NCBI GenBank assembly: GCA_030045215.1
Contig: JASIBJ010000160.1
Span: forward strand, 1 to 13,009
DNA length: 13,009 nt
From: Streptosporangiaceae bacterium
GTDB taxonomy: Bacteria; Actinomycetota; Actinomycetes; Streptosporangiales; Streptosporangiaceae
Reading direction: 5' to 3'
Part shown: one piece after another, positions 6,745 through 13,009 of the stretch
Layout of the letters: each line of letters starts with the position of its first letter
Numbering within the stretch: the first letter of the stretch is position 1
Position numbers and translations under genes: made by a program
Notes under the pieces: generated by a model
Seen by the model: the letters and a program-made list of their open reading frames with translations, nothing else
Databases searched by the model: none
Told to the model about the DNA's origin: nothing

Positions 6745-6977
6745 CGCACCGGGACGTGCGGCGGGCGGACAATCGCAACTATCGCGCCGGGGAGCACAGT
6801 TTCGATCGTATCCGCCGCGCGCCTGCGACTCGTTCCGCGGCCGGGTAATGGCTGTCGACGATATGTGAGCGCGGTGGCATACTGGCCGGCGCAGGACGAG
6901 AGGCGCTGCAACGGCTCTGCCCGCCACGCTCGTCCTGTCTTCTGCTGAGAAGGGCGCCTCCGGTAGAGGAGGTGCTC
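6745..6977. promoter_or_regulatory. Divergent promoter region between kinase and deaminase genes
   Basis: About 230 bases without a gene. On the plus strand a promoter candidate has TCGACG (6855-6860), a 17-base spacer and CATACT (6878-6883), predicting a start near 6890. On the minus strand TACGAT (6810-6805) could be the -10 for the kinase gene, with no convincing -35. Both calls rest on hexamer resemblance only. Confidence 0.4.
6892..6975 (+). ncRNA. Structured 5' leader of the deaminase gene (candidate cis-regulatory RNA)
   Basis: Three helices follow each other with single-base junctions. The first pairs CAGGACGAG (6892-6900) with CTCGTCCTG (6929-6937), a perfect 9-bp stem, and inside it GGCG (6902-6905) can pair with CGCC (6922-6925). 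The second is CTTCT (6939-6943) with AGAAG (6948-6952) around GCTG. The third pairs GCGCCTCC (6954-6961) with GGAGGTGC (6968-6975), one G-U pair included, and buries the Shine-Dalgarno GGAGG of the deaminase. I do not recognise a known riboswitch class. The predicted transcript start is just upstream, so the helices would span nearly the whole leader. Confidence 0.4.
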
Positions 6978-7994
6978 GTGAGCACTCATGGTGTGTCAGG
7001 TTCCAAGACGTTCCCGAAGATCGAGCTGCACGTGCATCTGGAGGGCACCGTCCGGGCTCGGACACTGCTGCAGATCGCCAAAAGGAACACCGTCCCGCTG
7101 CCGGCGGACTCGGTGGAAGGACTCGCCGGGCTCTACCAGTACCGGGACTTCGCCCAGTTCATTGAGACATGGGTGCTGACTACCGGGGCACTGCGCACCG
7201 AGCGGGACTTCCGCCAGGTCGTGGTGGACTATGCAGCCGAGGCGGCCAGCCATGGCGCGGTCTACATCGAGGGGATCTTCACCCCCGCGGAGCCGGCCGG
7301 GCGCGGATGCGACTGGGATGAGATATTCACAGGCTTCTGCGACGGTGCTCAGCAGGCAGCCGAGGAGCACGGCGTCCGAGTCCGGCTGACGCCGGACATC
7401 CCGCGCGGGTACTCGCTAGAGATGGCTGAGCTGACCGCCCGGCATGCGGTCGCCTACCGTGACCGAGGCGTAGTCGGCATCGGCCTGGGCGGACCGGAGG
7501 CGGAATACCCGCCCGAGGCGTTTGCGCGGGCCTTCGAGATCGCCAGGGATGGCGGGCTCGGTTCGGTGCCCCATGCCGGCGAGGCGGCGGGCCCGGTGTC
7601 GGTCCGCGGCGCGCTAGACGCCTTGCACGCGGACCGGATCCGGCACGGCATCCGTGCTGCCGAAGACGCTGGCCTGCTGCGGGAACTGGCCGCGCGAGGC
7701 GTGGTGCTGGATGTGTGCCCGATCTCGAACGTGCGCACCGGTGTCGTCGGCTCGCTGGCTGAGCACCCGTTGCCCGACCTGGTAGCTGCCGGTATCGCCT
7801 GCTCGGTGTCCACGGACGATCCGGCGATGTTCGCTACAGACCTGGCCGCCGACTATGCAGCCGCGATGGAACTGGGAGTGACGGCCCAGGACTGCTACCT
7901 AGCCGGGCAGCGGGGCGCGTTGTGCGACGCGACGGCCAAGCGCGACCTGCAGATGATCGGCGCGGCGTTCGACTGGGCCGGGGTCGGGGCATGA
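6978..7994 (+). CDS. add: Adenosine deaminase family protein
   Basis: A 338-residue zinc amidohydrolase predicted to replace the 6-amino group of an adenosine-type substrate with oxygen, in the cytoplasm. All signature residues are present: H18 and H20 in PKIELHVHLEG, H199 and E202 in VPHAGE, H223 in RIRHGI, and the Asp pair at 280-281 in STDDP. Length is normal for the family. GTG at 6978 is preferred, five bases after GAGGAGG; a GTG at 6972 lies within that site. Actinobacteria carry several paralogues, some of which act on aminodeoxyfutalosine in menaquinone synthesis. The GIGLGGPE segment (167-174) followed by GLGSVPHAGE may fit that subgroup, but no menaquinone gene is nearby and I cannot separate the substrates. 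The leader RNA ahead of it suggests translational control. Confidence 0.85.
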   Translation: MSTHGVSGSKTFPKIELHVHLEGTVRARTLLQIAKRNTVPLPADSVEGLAGLYQYRDFAQFIETWVLTTGALRTERDFRQVVVDYAAEAASHGAVYIEGIFTPAEPAGRGCDWDEIFTGFCDGAQQAAEEHGVRVRLTPDIPRGYSLEMAELTARHAVAYRDRGVVGIGLGGPEAEYPPEAFARAFEIARDGGLGSVPHAGEAAGPVSVRGALDALHADRIRHGIRAAEDAGLLRELAARGVVLDVCPISNVRTGVVGSLAEHPLPDLVAAGIACSVSTDDPAMFATDLAADYAAAMELGVTAQDCYLAGQRGALCDATAKRDLQMIGAAFDWAGVGA

Positions 7995-8014
7995 CGCACT
8001 AACGGGCGCCGAGC

Positions 8015-8862
8015 CTATGGCTGAAGGCCTCCGGACGGGCCACTTGGAAGTGACGGCGTGATCGCGATGGCGGCGGGGAAGTTCTCTGCCCTGATGGCCT
8101 TGCCGGCCTTGTTGTTGGCGGTGCTAATCGGTGTGACCGTGCCCGAGGTGTTGGTGGTATAGACGGTTTTCCCGTTCGGGGTAATCACGATCAGGCAGGA
8201 CCTGACCCTACCTTGATGGCCTTGCCTGCCCTGTTGGTAGCGATGTTAATCGGAGTGACCATATCTCCGCCCCCGTAGCCGACATCAGTAACGTAGGCGG
8301 TCTTTCCGTTCGGAGTGATCGCGATGGCCCACGGCCCGTCACCGACCGTGATGGCCTTGCCGACAGTGTCGGTAGCGGTACTGATCGGGGTGACTGTGTC
8401 CTCGACCTGGCCCGTGTGGGGTGAGCTGTTGTGAACGACGTAGGCGGTCTTCCCGTTCGGGGAAATCGCGATGTACCCCTGTCCGTCGGTTGATGCCCCA
8501 CTGCTGCCCACGATCGGCTTGCCGGCCTTGCCCGTGGCGGTGCTGATGGGAACGAGCGGGTCGCCGTTGCCGACATACACGGTCTTTCTGTTCGGCGTAA
8601 TCGCAATGACATCCGGTCCAGACCCGGGCTGCAGCGCGATCGGCTTGCCGGCCTTATCAGTGGCGGTGTTGATCGGGGTCACGGCCGTCTCGCTCACGAC
8701 GTAGGCCGTAACCGGCCGTGTCGACCTGGCGCCGCTCGCGGGTACGCCGGCGGCGGCAGCTGAACCGGCGACGGCGGCGACAGCCACGGCGAACAGCAGA
8801 ACTGCGACACCTGAGATTGCTGCCTCGGCAGGCCGCCGCCGCGCCTGGCTAACTCGTCTCAT
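8015..8862 (-). pseudogene. Secreted YVTN beta-propeller protein, frameshifted
   Basis: The gene starts at ATG 8862 (AGGGG six bases upstream) with a signal peptide: Arg-rich start, hydrophobic core at about 17-33 and Ala-rich cleavage region. Then come YVTN-type propeller repeats such as IAITPNGKTAYV with TVTPISTAT and KAGKAI, in blades beginning near 8610, 8475, 8325 and 8190. The reading frame stops at 8191-8193 after 223 residues, directly after GSGPA. One base out of register, the next frame continues without a break from 8191 as IVITPNGKTVYTTN, TVTPISTA and KAGKAI for 58 more residues to a TAG at 8015. A single missing base near 8192-8196 would restore one frame. Even restored, only about five blades would be present and the last breaks off after IAITP. 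It is either a decaying gene, a sequencing error or, less likely, programmed frameshifting. Such proteins usually act outside the cell; no specific role is known. Confidence 0.75.
8165..8607. repeat. Blade-coding DNA repeats within the propeller gene
   Basis: Four similar segments of about 27 bases, sharing GTTCGG and an ATCxCxAT tail, begin at 8165, 8299, 8446 and 8581, a spacing of roughly 135-147 bases or one propeller blade. They encode the ITPNGKT(V/A)Y strand of successive blades. The leftmost copy lies beyond the frameshift, showing that the downstream frame was once part of the gene. Such repeats also favour slippage or recombination. Confidence 0.7.
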
Positions 8863-8918
8863 CAGATGCCCCTGTCGCTCCGCGTGATGCCCGCGGGCAG
8901 GCGCTCTGCGGTGGCCTG

Positions 8919-8924
8919 ATTCTA
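8919..8924 (-). promoter_or_regulatory. Possible -10 of the propeller gene
   Basis: Read on the minus strand this is TAGAAT, one mismatch from TATAAT, about 57 bases before the ATG at 8862. No good -35 stands 16-18 bases upstream, so the call is tentative. Confidence 0.25.
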
Positions 8925-9033
8925 ACGTCGGGAGCGTGTGGCACTGCGCGCTGGCATTCGCCGCCCGCTCCGCGGGCTCCTGCCAGGCAGCGGGGGAGAC
9001 CCAGGGGCTGACGGCCAGAGGTTTGAGCCTGAC

Positions 9034-9062
9034 TTGCGCCAACGCGCGGCCGGGCATACGTT
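9034..9062 (+). promoter_or_regulatory. Candidate promoter of the inositol phosphate synthase gene
   Basis: TTGCGC (9034-9039), a 17-base spacer and TACGTT (9057-9062) form a plausible housekeeping-type promoter. The start would fall near 9069, inside the large palindrome that follows, leaving a leader of about 85 bases before the GTG at 9153. Confidence 0.4.
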
Positions 9063-9088
9063 GCGATGTATCGATGCGATACATCGCA
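9062..9088. promoter_or_regulatory. Operator candidate: perfect palindrome with 12-bp arms
   Basis: TGCGATGTATCG (9062-9073) and CGATACATCGCA (9077-9088) are exact reverse complements around ATG. The site is AT-richer than its surroundings, sits on the predicted transcription start of the inositol phosphate synthase gene, and lies 64 bases before its start codon. This is where a repressor of the TetR, GntR or similar dimeric kind would bind. No regulator gene is adjacent. An RNA hairpin at the 5' end of the mRNA is an alternative reading. Confidence 0.6.
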
Positions 9089-9090
9089 TC

Positions 9091-9112
9091 GATATGACGA
9101 TCTGATATGACG
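9091..9112. repeat. Direct repeat of GATATGACG
   Basis: GATATGACG occurs at 9091-9099 and again at 9104-9112, a 13-bp step, immediately after the large palindrome and in the predicted leader of the downstream gene. It may be part of the same regulatory site. The role is not known. Confidence 0.4.
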
Positions 9113-9152
9113 TCCGCATCAGCGCGTCATCATCCTGGAGGCTGGAGATCTC

Positions 9153-10475
9153 GTGGAGACATCCAAGCACGACATCGAGCCCGCCGCGGGCCGGCTGGGC
9201 GTCCTAACGGTGGGGCTCGGCGCCGTCGCGTCGACCGTTGTCGCCGGCGTCGAGCTGATCAGGCGCGGCCTCGCTGAGCCCATCGGCTCGCTGACTCAGA
9301 TGGGCACCATTCGCCTCGGCAAACGGACCGAGGGCCGGGTGCCGTTCATTCGCGACTTCGTGCCGCTGGCCGGCATTGACCAGCTGGTCTTCGGTGCCTG
9401 GGATCCGATCGCGGACACGGCCTACGAAGCCGCGCTGAAATGCGGCGTGCTCGACCGGCTCGCCCACATCGAGCCGATCGCGGCCGAACTGAAGGAGATC
9501 GAGCCGATGCCGGCCGTCTTCGACCAGAACTACGTGCGGCGTCTCGACGGCCTCAATGTCAAGTCCGAAGCGAGCAAGCGAGACCTCGCCGACGCCATCC
9601 GCGCGGACATTCGCGATTTCAAAGCGGCGCACTCCTGCGATCGGATGGTTGTGATCTGGTGCGCATCCACCGAGATCTTTCTCGATCCAGGCCCGGCCCA
9701 CCAGGACCTTGATGCGCTCGAAGCCGCGATAGATGCGAACGACAAGATCGTCCCGCCCTCGATGCTCTATGCTTACGCTGCTCTCAACGAGGGCGTGCCC
9801 TTCATCAATGGGGCGCCTAATCTCACCGTCGACGTGCCGGCGATGGTGGAGCTCGCTCACTCGGCCGGCGTGCCGATCGGTGGCAAAGACTTCAAGTCAG
9901 GGCAGACCCTTCTGAAGACCGTCCTGGCGCCGATGCTGAAGGCTCGCATGCTAGGGCTCCAGGGTTGGTACTCCACCAACATCCTCGGTAACCGCGACGG
10001 GGAGGTGCTGGATGACCCCGACAGCTGCCGCACCAAGGAGCAGAGCAAGCTCGGCGTGCTCGACTACATCCTGCAGCCGAGCCTCTATCCCAAGCTCTAC
10101 GGCGACATCCACCACAAGGTCCGGATCAACTACTATCCGCCTCGCGGTGACAGCAAGGAGGGCTGGGACAACATCGACATCTTCGGCTGGCTCGGCTATC
10201 CGATGCAGATCAAGGTCGACTTTCTGTGCCGTGACTCGATCTTGGCGGCGCCACTGGTACTTGACCTGGTGCTGTTCACGGACCTGGCCCAGCGAGCCGG
10301 GCTCAAGGGCGTGCAAGAGTGGCTCTCGTTCTACTTCAAGAGCCCTCAGCACGCTCCCACCGTCTATCCCGAGCATGACCTGTTCATTCAGCAGACCAAG
10401 CTGAAGAACACACTCCGCTGGCTTATGGGGGAGGAGCAGATCACTCACCTGGGGATGGAGTACTACCAGGACTGA
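9153..10475 (+). CDS. ino1: Myo-inositol-1-phosphate synthase, long form
   Basis: An NAD-dependent enzyme that converts glucose 6-phosphate to 1L-myo-inositol 1-phosphate, the first step toward inositol lipids and, in actinobacteria, mycothiol. The N-terminal nucleotide site is VGLGAVAST (20-28). The family signature GGKDFKSGQT is at 243-252, followed by WYSTNILGNRDG (272-283), matching the conserved SYNHLGNNDG region, and by conserved KVDF (354-357) and DSILAAPLVLDL (361-372). At 440 residues it is longer than the roughly 360-370-residue enzyme usual in actinobacteria and resembles the longer forms of other bacterial phyla. Leucine codons here favour CTC over CTG, unlike the neighbouring genes, which together with the length suggests horizontal acquisition. 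The start is GTG with GGAG five bases upstream. Expression is probably controlled at the palindrome just upstream. Confidence 0.9.
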   Translation: METSKHDIEPAAGRLGVLTVGLGAVASTVVAGVELIRRGLAEPIGSLTQMGTIRLGKRTEGRVPFIRDFVPLAGIDQLVFGAWDPIADTAYEAALKCGVLDRLAHIEPIAAELKEIEPMPAVFDQNYVRRLDGLNVKSEASKRDLADAIRADIRDFKAAHSCDRMVVIWCASTEIFLDPGPAHQDLDALEAAIDANDKIVPPSMLYAYAALNEGVPFINGAPNLTVDVPAMVELAHSAGVPIGGKDFKSGQTLLKTVLAPMLKARMLGLQGWYSTNILGNRDGEVLDDPDSCRTKEQSKLGVLDYILQPSLYPKLYGDIHHKVRINYYPPRGDSKEGWDNIDIFGWLGYPMQIKVDFLCRDSILAAPLVLDLVLFTDLAQRAGLKGVQEWLSFYFKSPQHAPTVYPEHDLFIQQTKLKNTLRWLMGEEQITHLGMEYYQD

Positions 10476-10491
10476 ATCGTCAGGTCTCGAA

Positions 10492-10525
10492 TCGCCCAGT
10501 CCTAGCGGCACAAGACCCTGGGCGA
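10492..10525 (+). terminator. Hairpin after the inositol phosphate synthase gene
   Basis: TCGCCCAG (10492-10499) and CTGGGCGA (10518-10525) form a perfect 8-bp stem with an 18-base loop, starting 17 bases after the stop codon. No T-tract follows. A terminator role is likely from its position. Confidence 0.45.
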
Positions 10526-10571
10526 GCGAGGCCGATGTCCCGCCTGCCGCCTACTCGCGTCGACGCTCTGG

Positions 10572-10898
10572 ATGCCGGTGCACGTCCTGTCGAGCGAGGC
10601 GTTGACGACCGAGCGATCGGTTTGGCGATGTCATCTCGGCGGCGGATCGGACCTGCCGGAATCAGTGACCGTCCGTACCAGTCGTGAACTGGGAGGCTGG
10701 CGAACCGATCCGATGTACTTGCTCAACGACTACGCCGCCACCACGTTCCTGTCCTCACGTTGCCGGGGGATCACGGCGCGCCTCATCGCAGCGGATCTCG
10801 ACGCCGGCGTGTATGTCGCCGACGACCTCGGCACCGGGCCCTCGCTCGCACATCTGCTCGCCGGACAAGATCGGGCGGCCGCCCACCGGACCAGCCTG
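10572..10898 (+). pseudogene. N-lobe remnant of an aminoglycoside-phosphotransferase-fold protein
   Basis: The frame from ATG 10572 reads SVWRCHLGGG, then VTVRTSRE, LLNDYAATTFLS, ARLIAAD and GVYVADDLGTGPSLAHLLAG. This is the order of the N-terminal lobe of phosphotransferases of the APH/choline kinase fold: ATP-binding strands, the fatty-helix region and the hinge DLG-x-GPSLA-x-LL. After about residue 108 the similarity ends and the frame runs antisense into the methyltransferase gene. The C-lobe with the catalytic HxD and the magnesium-binding Asp is missing, about 200 residues. No ribosome binding site precedes the ATG. Read as a truncated, inactive gene. The family is inferred from pattern. 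Confidence 0.55.
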
Positions 10899-10923
10899 AA
10901 CGAGACGCGGCGCCGGGCGGCAG

Positions 10924-11661
10924 CTAGATGGCGTCAAGGACGAAGAACACAAAGCACAGGAACCTCGGCTTGGCTTCGAGTTCGGCGGGGAACAGCTCGC
11001 GCGCACCTGGTGCCGGAGGTGGTTCGCTGATTACAGATATCCGGAAGCCGGCCTTGGTGAAGGCGTCGGACATCGCGTGCAGCGGCCGGTGCCAGAGGCT
11101 CATCAGGACGCTGTGACCGCCCAGGGTCCATTCGAAGGACCACTGGAGCGTCGCGAAATAGTCGGCGTCGGGATTGACCAGCTTGAAGACGATGGGGTGG
11201 TCAACGGCGACGATGAGCCGACCGCCGGCGGCCAGCACGCGCCGCAGTTCGGCCAGCGGCGCGGTCCAGTCCTCCAGGTAATGCAGTACCAGGGACGCGA
11301 TGACATCGTCGAACGCGCCGTCGGGGAACGGCAGCGGGCGGCCCAGATCGGCGAGCTGCAGGTCCGCGTCGGCGCCGAGCCGCTGCCGGGCCAGTTGCAG
11401 CATCTTCGCGCTGGAGTCGATGCCGGTCACGATGGCGCCCCGGTCGCGCAGCGCCGCGGCTATAGGTCCCGAGCCGCAGCCGGCGTCCAGGATCCGTCGG
11501 CCGGCCACGTCCCCGGCCAGGTCCAGGATCGCGGGCCGTGCGTAATAGCCGTTGATGAGGTTGGCCTCGGTCTCCGCTGAGTACGCTTCCGCGAAGCTGT
11601 CATAGTTGTTGGCCACGGCCTGGTTCGCGGGCCCGGCAGAACTCTCGGCAACGGGACGCAT
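10924..11661 (-). CDS. Class I SAM-dependent methyltransferase
   Basis: A 245-residue methyltransferase of the Methyltransf_11/UbiE-like group. Motif I is ILDAGCGSG at 57-65, the acid that binds the SAM ribose is in GIDSS (80-84), and ADLGRPLPFPDGAFDDVIASLVLHY around 104-128 covers motifs II and III (in parts: LPFPDGAFD, then SLVLHYL). The N-terminal ANNYDSFAEAY and the downstream DHPIVF are shared with uncharacterised actinobacterial small-molecule methyltransferases. ATG 11661 is preferred because GAGGA lies eight bases upstream. ATG 11670, ATG 11703 and GTG 11733 are in frame without good ribosome binding sites. The gene stands alone, convergent with the phosphotransferase remnant and divergent from the phosphoesterase. 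The substrate is unknown. Confidence 0.82.
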   Translation of the reverse strand: MRPVAESSAGPANQAVANNYDSFAEAYSAETEANLINGYYARPAILDLAGDVAGRRILDAGCGSGPIAAALRDRGAIVTGIDSSAKMLQLARQRLGADADLQLADLGRPLPFPDGAFDDVIASLVLHYLEDWTAPLAELRRVLAAGGRLIVAVDHPIVFKLVNPDADYFATLQWSFEWTLGGHSVLMSLWHRPLHAMSDAFTKAGFRISVISEPPPAPGARELFPAELEAKPRFLCFVFFVLDAI

Positions 11662-11733
11662 GCGGTTCATCCTCGCATGCCTGGCCTGTCTGGCCCGTCT
11701 CATCGAATCTGGCCAGCGCGACCTGGGATTCAC

Positions 11734-11887
11734 CCAGCCAGGACAACTGCCCGCCAGACTCGTCGCCGTTACGGCCCGGCTCTAACGGCTGTGACAGTTA
11801 ATGCGGTGTCAACCGTCAGTTTGGCTTGCCGACTTTCCACACCGGCAGCATGGCCTTGTTTTGCCGGAGTGGCCTGGGAGGACATTA
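11734..11887. promoter_or_regulatory. Divergent region between methyltransferase and phosphoesterase genes
   Basis: It holds TGACA (11792-11796) and TGTCA (11807-11811) as inverted 5-mers. On the minus strand 11812-11807 reads TTGACA, a full -35 match for the methyltransferase gene, but no good -10 follows. CCGGCA (11842-11847) and TGCCGG (11862-11867) can form a small hairpin shortly before the phosphoesterase ribosome binding site GGGAGGA (11876-11882). No gene is seen. Confidence 0.35.
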
Positions 11888-13009
11888 ATGACGGACAGTA
11901 TGGAGCGCGTCGGCGTCTCGCGCCGGTCGTTCATTGGCGGTGTCGGCATCACTGCCGGCGGTCTTCTTGTAGCCGGCAGCCCGGTCCTGTGGCAGCAGGC
12001 CGCCAGGGCCGCCTCAGTCACAGCTGAGCAGGTTCACCTGACCTTCGGGCAGGACCCAGCCCGTGAGGTTGCCGTGTCCTGGGTGACCCCCACTTCGGTG
12101 TCCAACCCGACCGTGATAGTCGGCACCGCGGCCGGAGGCTTCGGCCGCACTGTCACGGCCGAGACCCGCATGTACACGGACTCGAACAACGGCGTCCAGA
12201 CGATTGCCCAGCACGCCCGGATCGAGGGCCTGCAGCCCGACACCGCCTACGTGTACCGGATCGTCAGCAACGGTGAAACCCAGGTCTCCGGAGCGTTCCG
12301 CACCGCGCCCGAGGGCCGCGTGCCGTTCCGCTTCACCAGCGTCGGCGACATCGCCTGCGGTGACACCGCCTTCAAGAAGGCGTCGCTCAACGCCGAGGCG
12401 ACCGCCGCGTCGGTCGAGCTATTCGACCCGGTCGTGCATCTGGTCAACGGCGACCTGTCCTACGCCAACTCCAACCAGCTGTACCAGCCGCAGGTCTGGG
12501 CGGAGTACTTCGACAACACGCAGTTCTCGGCCGCGAACCGGCCGTGGATGCCGACGCTGGGCAACCACGAGAACGAGCCAGGCAACGGCCCGCAGGGGTA
12601 CCTGTCCTACCAGACCCGGTTCGCCTTGCCGAGGAATCACTCCTCCGACTTCGAGGGCAACTGGTACAAGTTCCAGATCGGCTCGGTGTTGTTCGTCATG
12701 CTGGACAACAACGACGTCTGCTACCAGGTCGACACTGGGACCTACCTGAGCACCGGCGACAACCAGATCCTGACCGGCTACTCCGGCGGAGCGCAGGAAA
12801 GGTGGCTGGAAAAGACGCTGCGCGAGGCGTCCACCGACACCTCGGTCGACTGGATCGTCGTCGTCATGCACCAGCCGGCCATGTCCACGTCTGACGCCGA
12901 GGGCTCAGACCTGGGCATCCGCCAGAACTGGATGCCGTTGTTCTATAGGTACGGTGTCGACTTCGTGCTTGCCGGTCACGACCACGACTACGAGCGCAGC
13001 TACGTGGTG
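11888..13009 (+). CDS. Tat-exported purple acid phosphatase-like metallophosphoesterase (partial)
   Basis: Open from ATG 11888 to the window end: 374 residues, 3' end missing. The ribosome binding site GGGAGGA ends five bases before the ATG. The N-terminus has a twin-arginine signal (SRRSFIGG at 11-18, hydrophobic stretch to about 33, Ala-rich cleavage region near 40-42), so the enzyme is exported folded. Residues 46-140 are a fibronectin-like purple acid phosphatase N-domain (QVHLTFG, VAVSWVTP, TAYVYRI). The catalytic domain shows the two-metal ligands in order: D154 in VGDIA, GDLSY (D189, Y192), GNHE (N226, H227), MHQP (H328) and GHDHDYER (H364, H366). It should hydrolyse phosphate monoesters outside the cell. 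Tyr192 is at the position of the metal-bound Tyr that gives purple enzymes their colour. No phosphate-regulated (Pho) box was identified upstream. Confidence 0.9.
   Translation, partial: MTDSMERVGVSRRSFIGGVGITAGGLLVAGSPVLWQQAARAASVTAEQVHLTFGQDPAREVAVSWVTPTSVSNPTVIVGTAAGGFGRTVTAETRMYTDSNNGVQTIAQHARIEGLQPDTAYVYRIVSNGETQVSGAFRTAPEGRVPFRFTSVGDIACGDTAFKKASLNAEATAASVELFDPVVHLVNGDLSYANSNQLYQPQVWAEYFDNTQFSAANRPWMPTLGNHENEPGNGPQGYLSYQTRFALPRNHSSDFEGNWYKFQIGSVLFVMLDNNDVCYQVDTGTYLSTGDNQILTGYSGGAQERWLEKTLREASTDTSVDWIVVVMHQPAMSTSDAEGSDLGIRQNWMPLFYRYGVDFVLAGHDHDYERSYVV

Noticed and set aside
6745..7065. N-terminal extension of the small kinase
   Set aside because: It would overlap the deaminase promoter, leader and first codons, and its composition is unlike coding sequence; the P-loop begins 11 residues after GTG 6744.
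8165..8607. Regularly spaced repeats as a CRISPR array
   Set aside because: The spacing is a propeller blade (about 45 codons) and the repeats encode ITPNGKT strands of a recognisable protein.
9062..9112. Palindrome plus direct repeats as a replication origin or attachment site
   Set aside because: No integrase, Rep gene, iteron series or tRNA end is nearby; an operator on a promoter explains it better.

Overview
The window comes from a GC-rich chromosome with long codon-biased genes, frequent GTG starts and families typical of soil actinomycetes: a TlrB/RlmA-type rRNA methyltransferase, a large Baeyer-Villiger monooxygenase, a Tat-exported phosphoesterase and a secreted YVTN propeller. A filamentous high-GC actinobacterium (Streptosporangiales or Streptomycetales-like) is the best guess; genus cannot be read from the sequence. 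I see no rRNA, tRNA, CRISPR array, integrase or transposase.

Layout. The first 47 bases are the tail of an unknown + strand gene, followed by a hairpin shared with the convergent gene. On the minus strand lie a 23S rRNA (guanine-N1) methyltransferase of the RlmA(II)/TlrB type and, upstream of it, a short-chain dehydrogenase. An intergenic region of about 320 bp with two clean inverted repeats separates the dehydrogenase from a divergent 600-residue Baeyer-Villiger monooxygenase of the cyclopentadecanone/cyclododecanone class. A GNAT acetyltransferase follows behind a short leader ORF and a hairpin that covers its ribosome binding site. Two minus-strand genes then encode three P-loop kinase domains: one single-domain protein and one internally duplicated protein. 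Divergent from them is an adenosine-deaminase-family gene with a highly structured leader RNA.

The right-hand part is more patchy. A secreted YVTN-repeat protein gene (minus) is broken by a frameshift. A 440-residue myo-inositol-1-phosphate synthase (plus) has its promoter covered by a 12-bp-arm palindrome and a codon choice unlike its neighbours. The N-lobe remnant of a phosphotransferase follows, then a class I SAM methyltransferase (minus), and finally a Tat-dependent purple-acid-phosphatase-like enzyme that runs off the window end.

How the genes work together. The clearest functional pairing is the divergent dehydrogenase and Baeyer-Villiger monooxygenase, the classic alcohol to ketone to ester/lactone arrangement, possibly under one operator. 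The kinase genes look like a two-gene operon. The rest appear to be independent single-gene units. I find no complete new multi-gene system; the most original signals are regulatory: two leaders with sequestered ribosome binding sites and two strong palindromic operator candidates.
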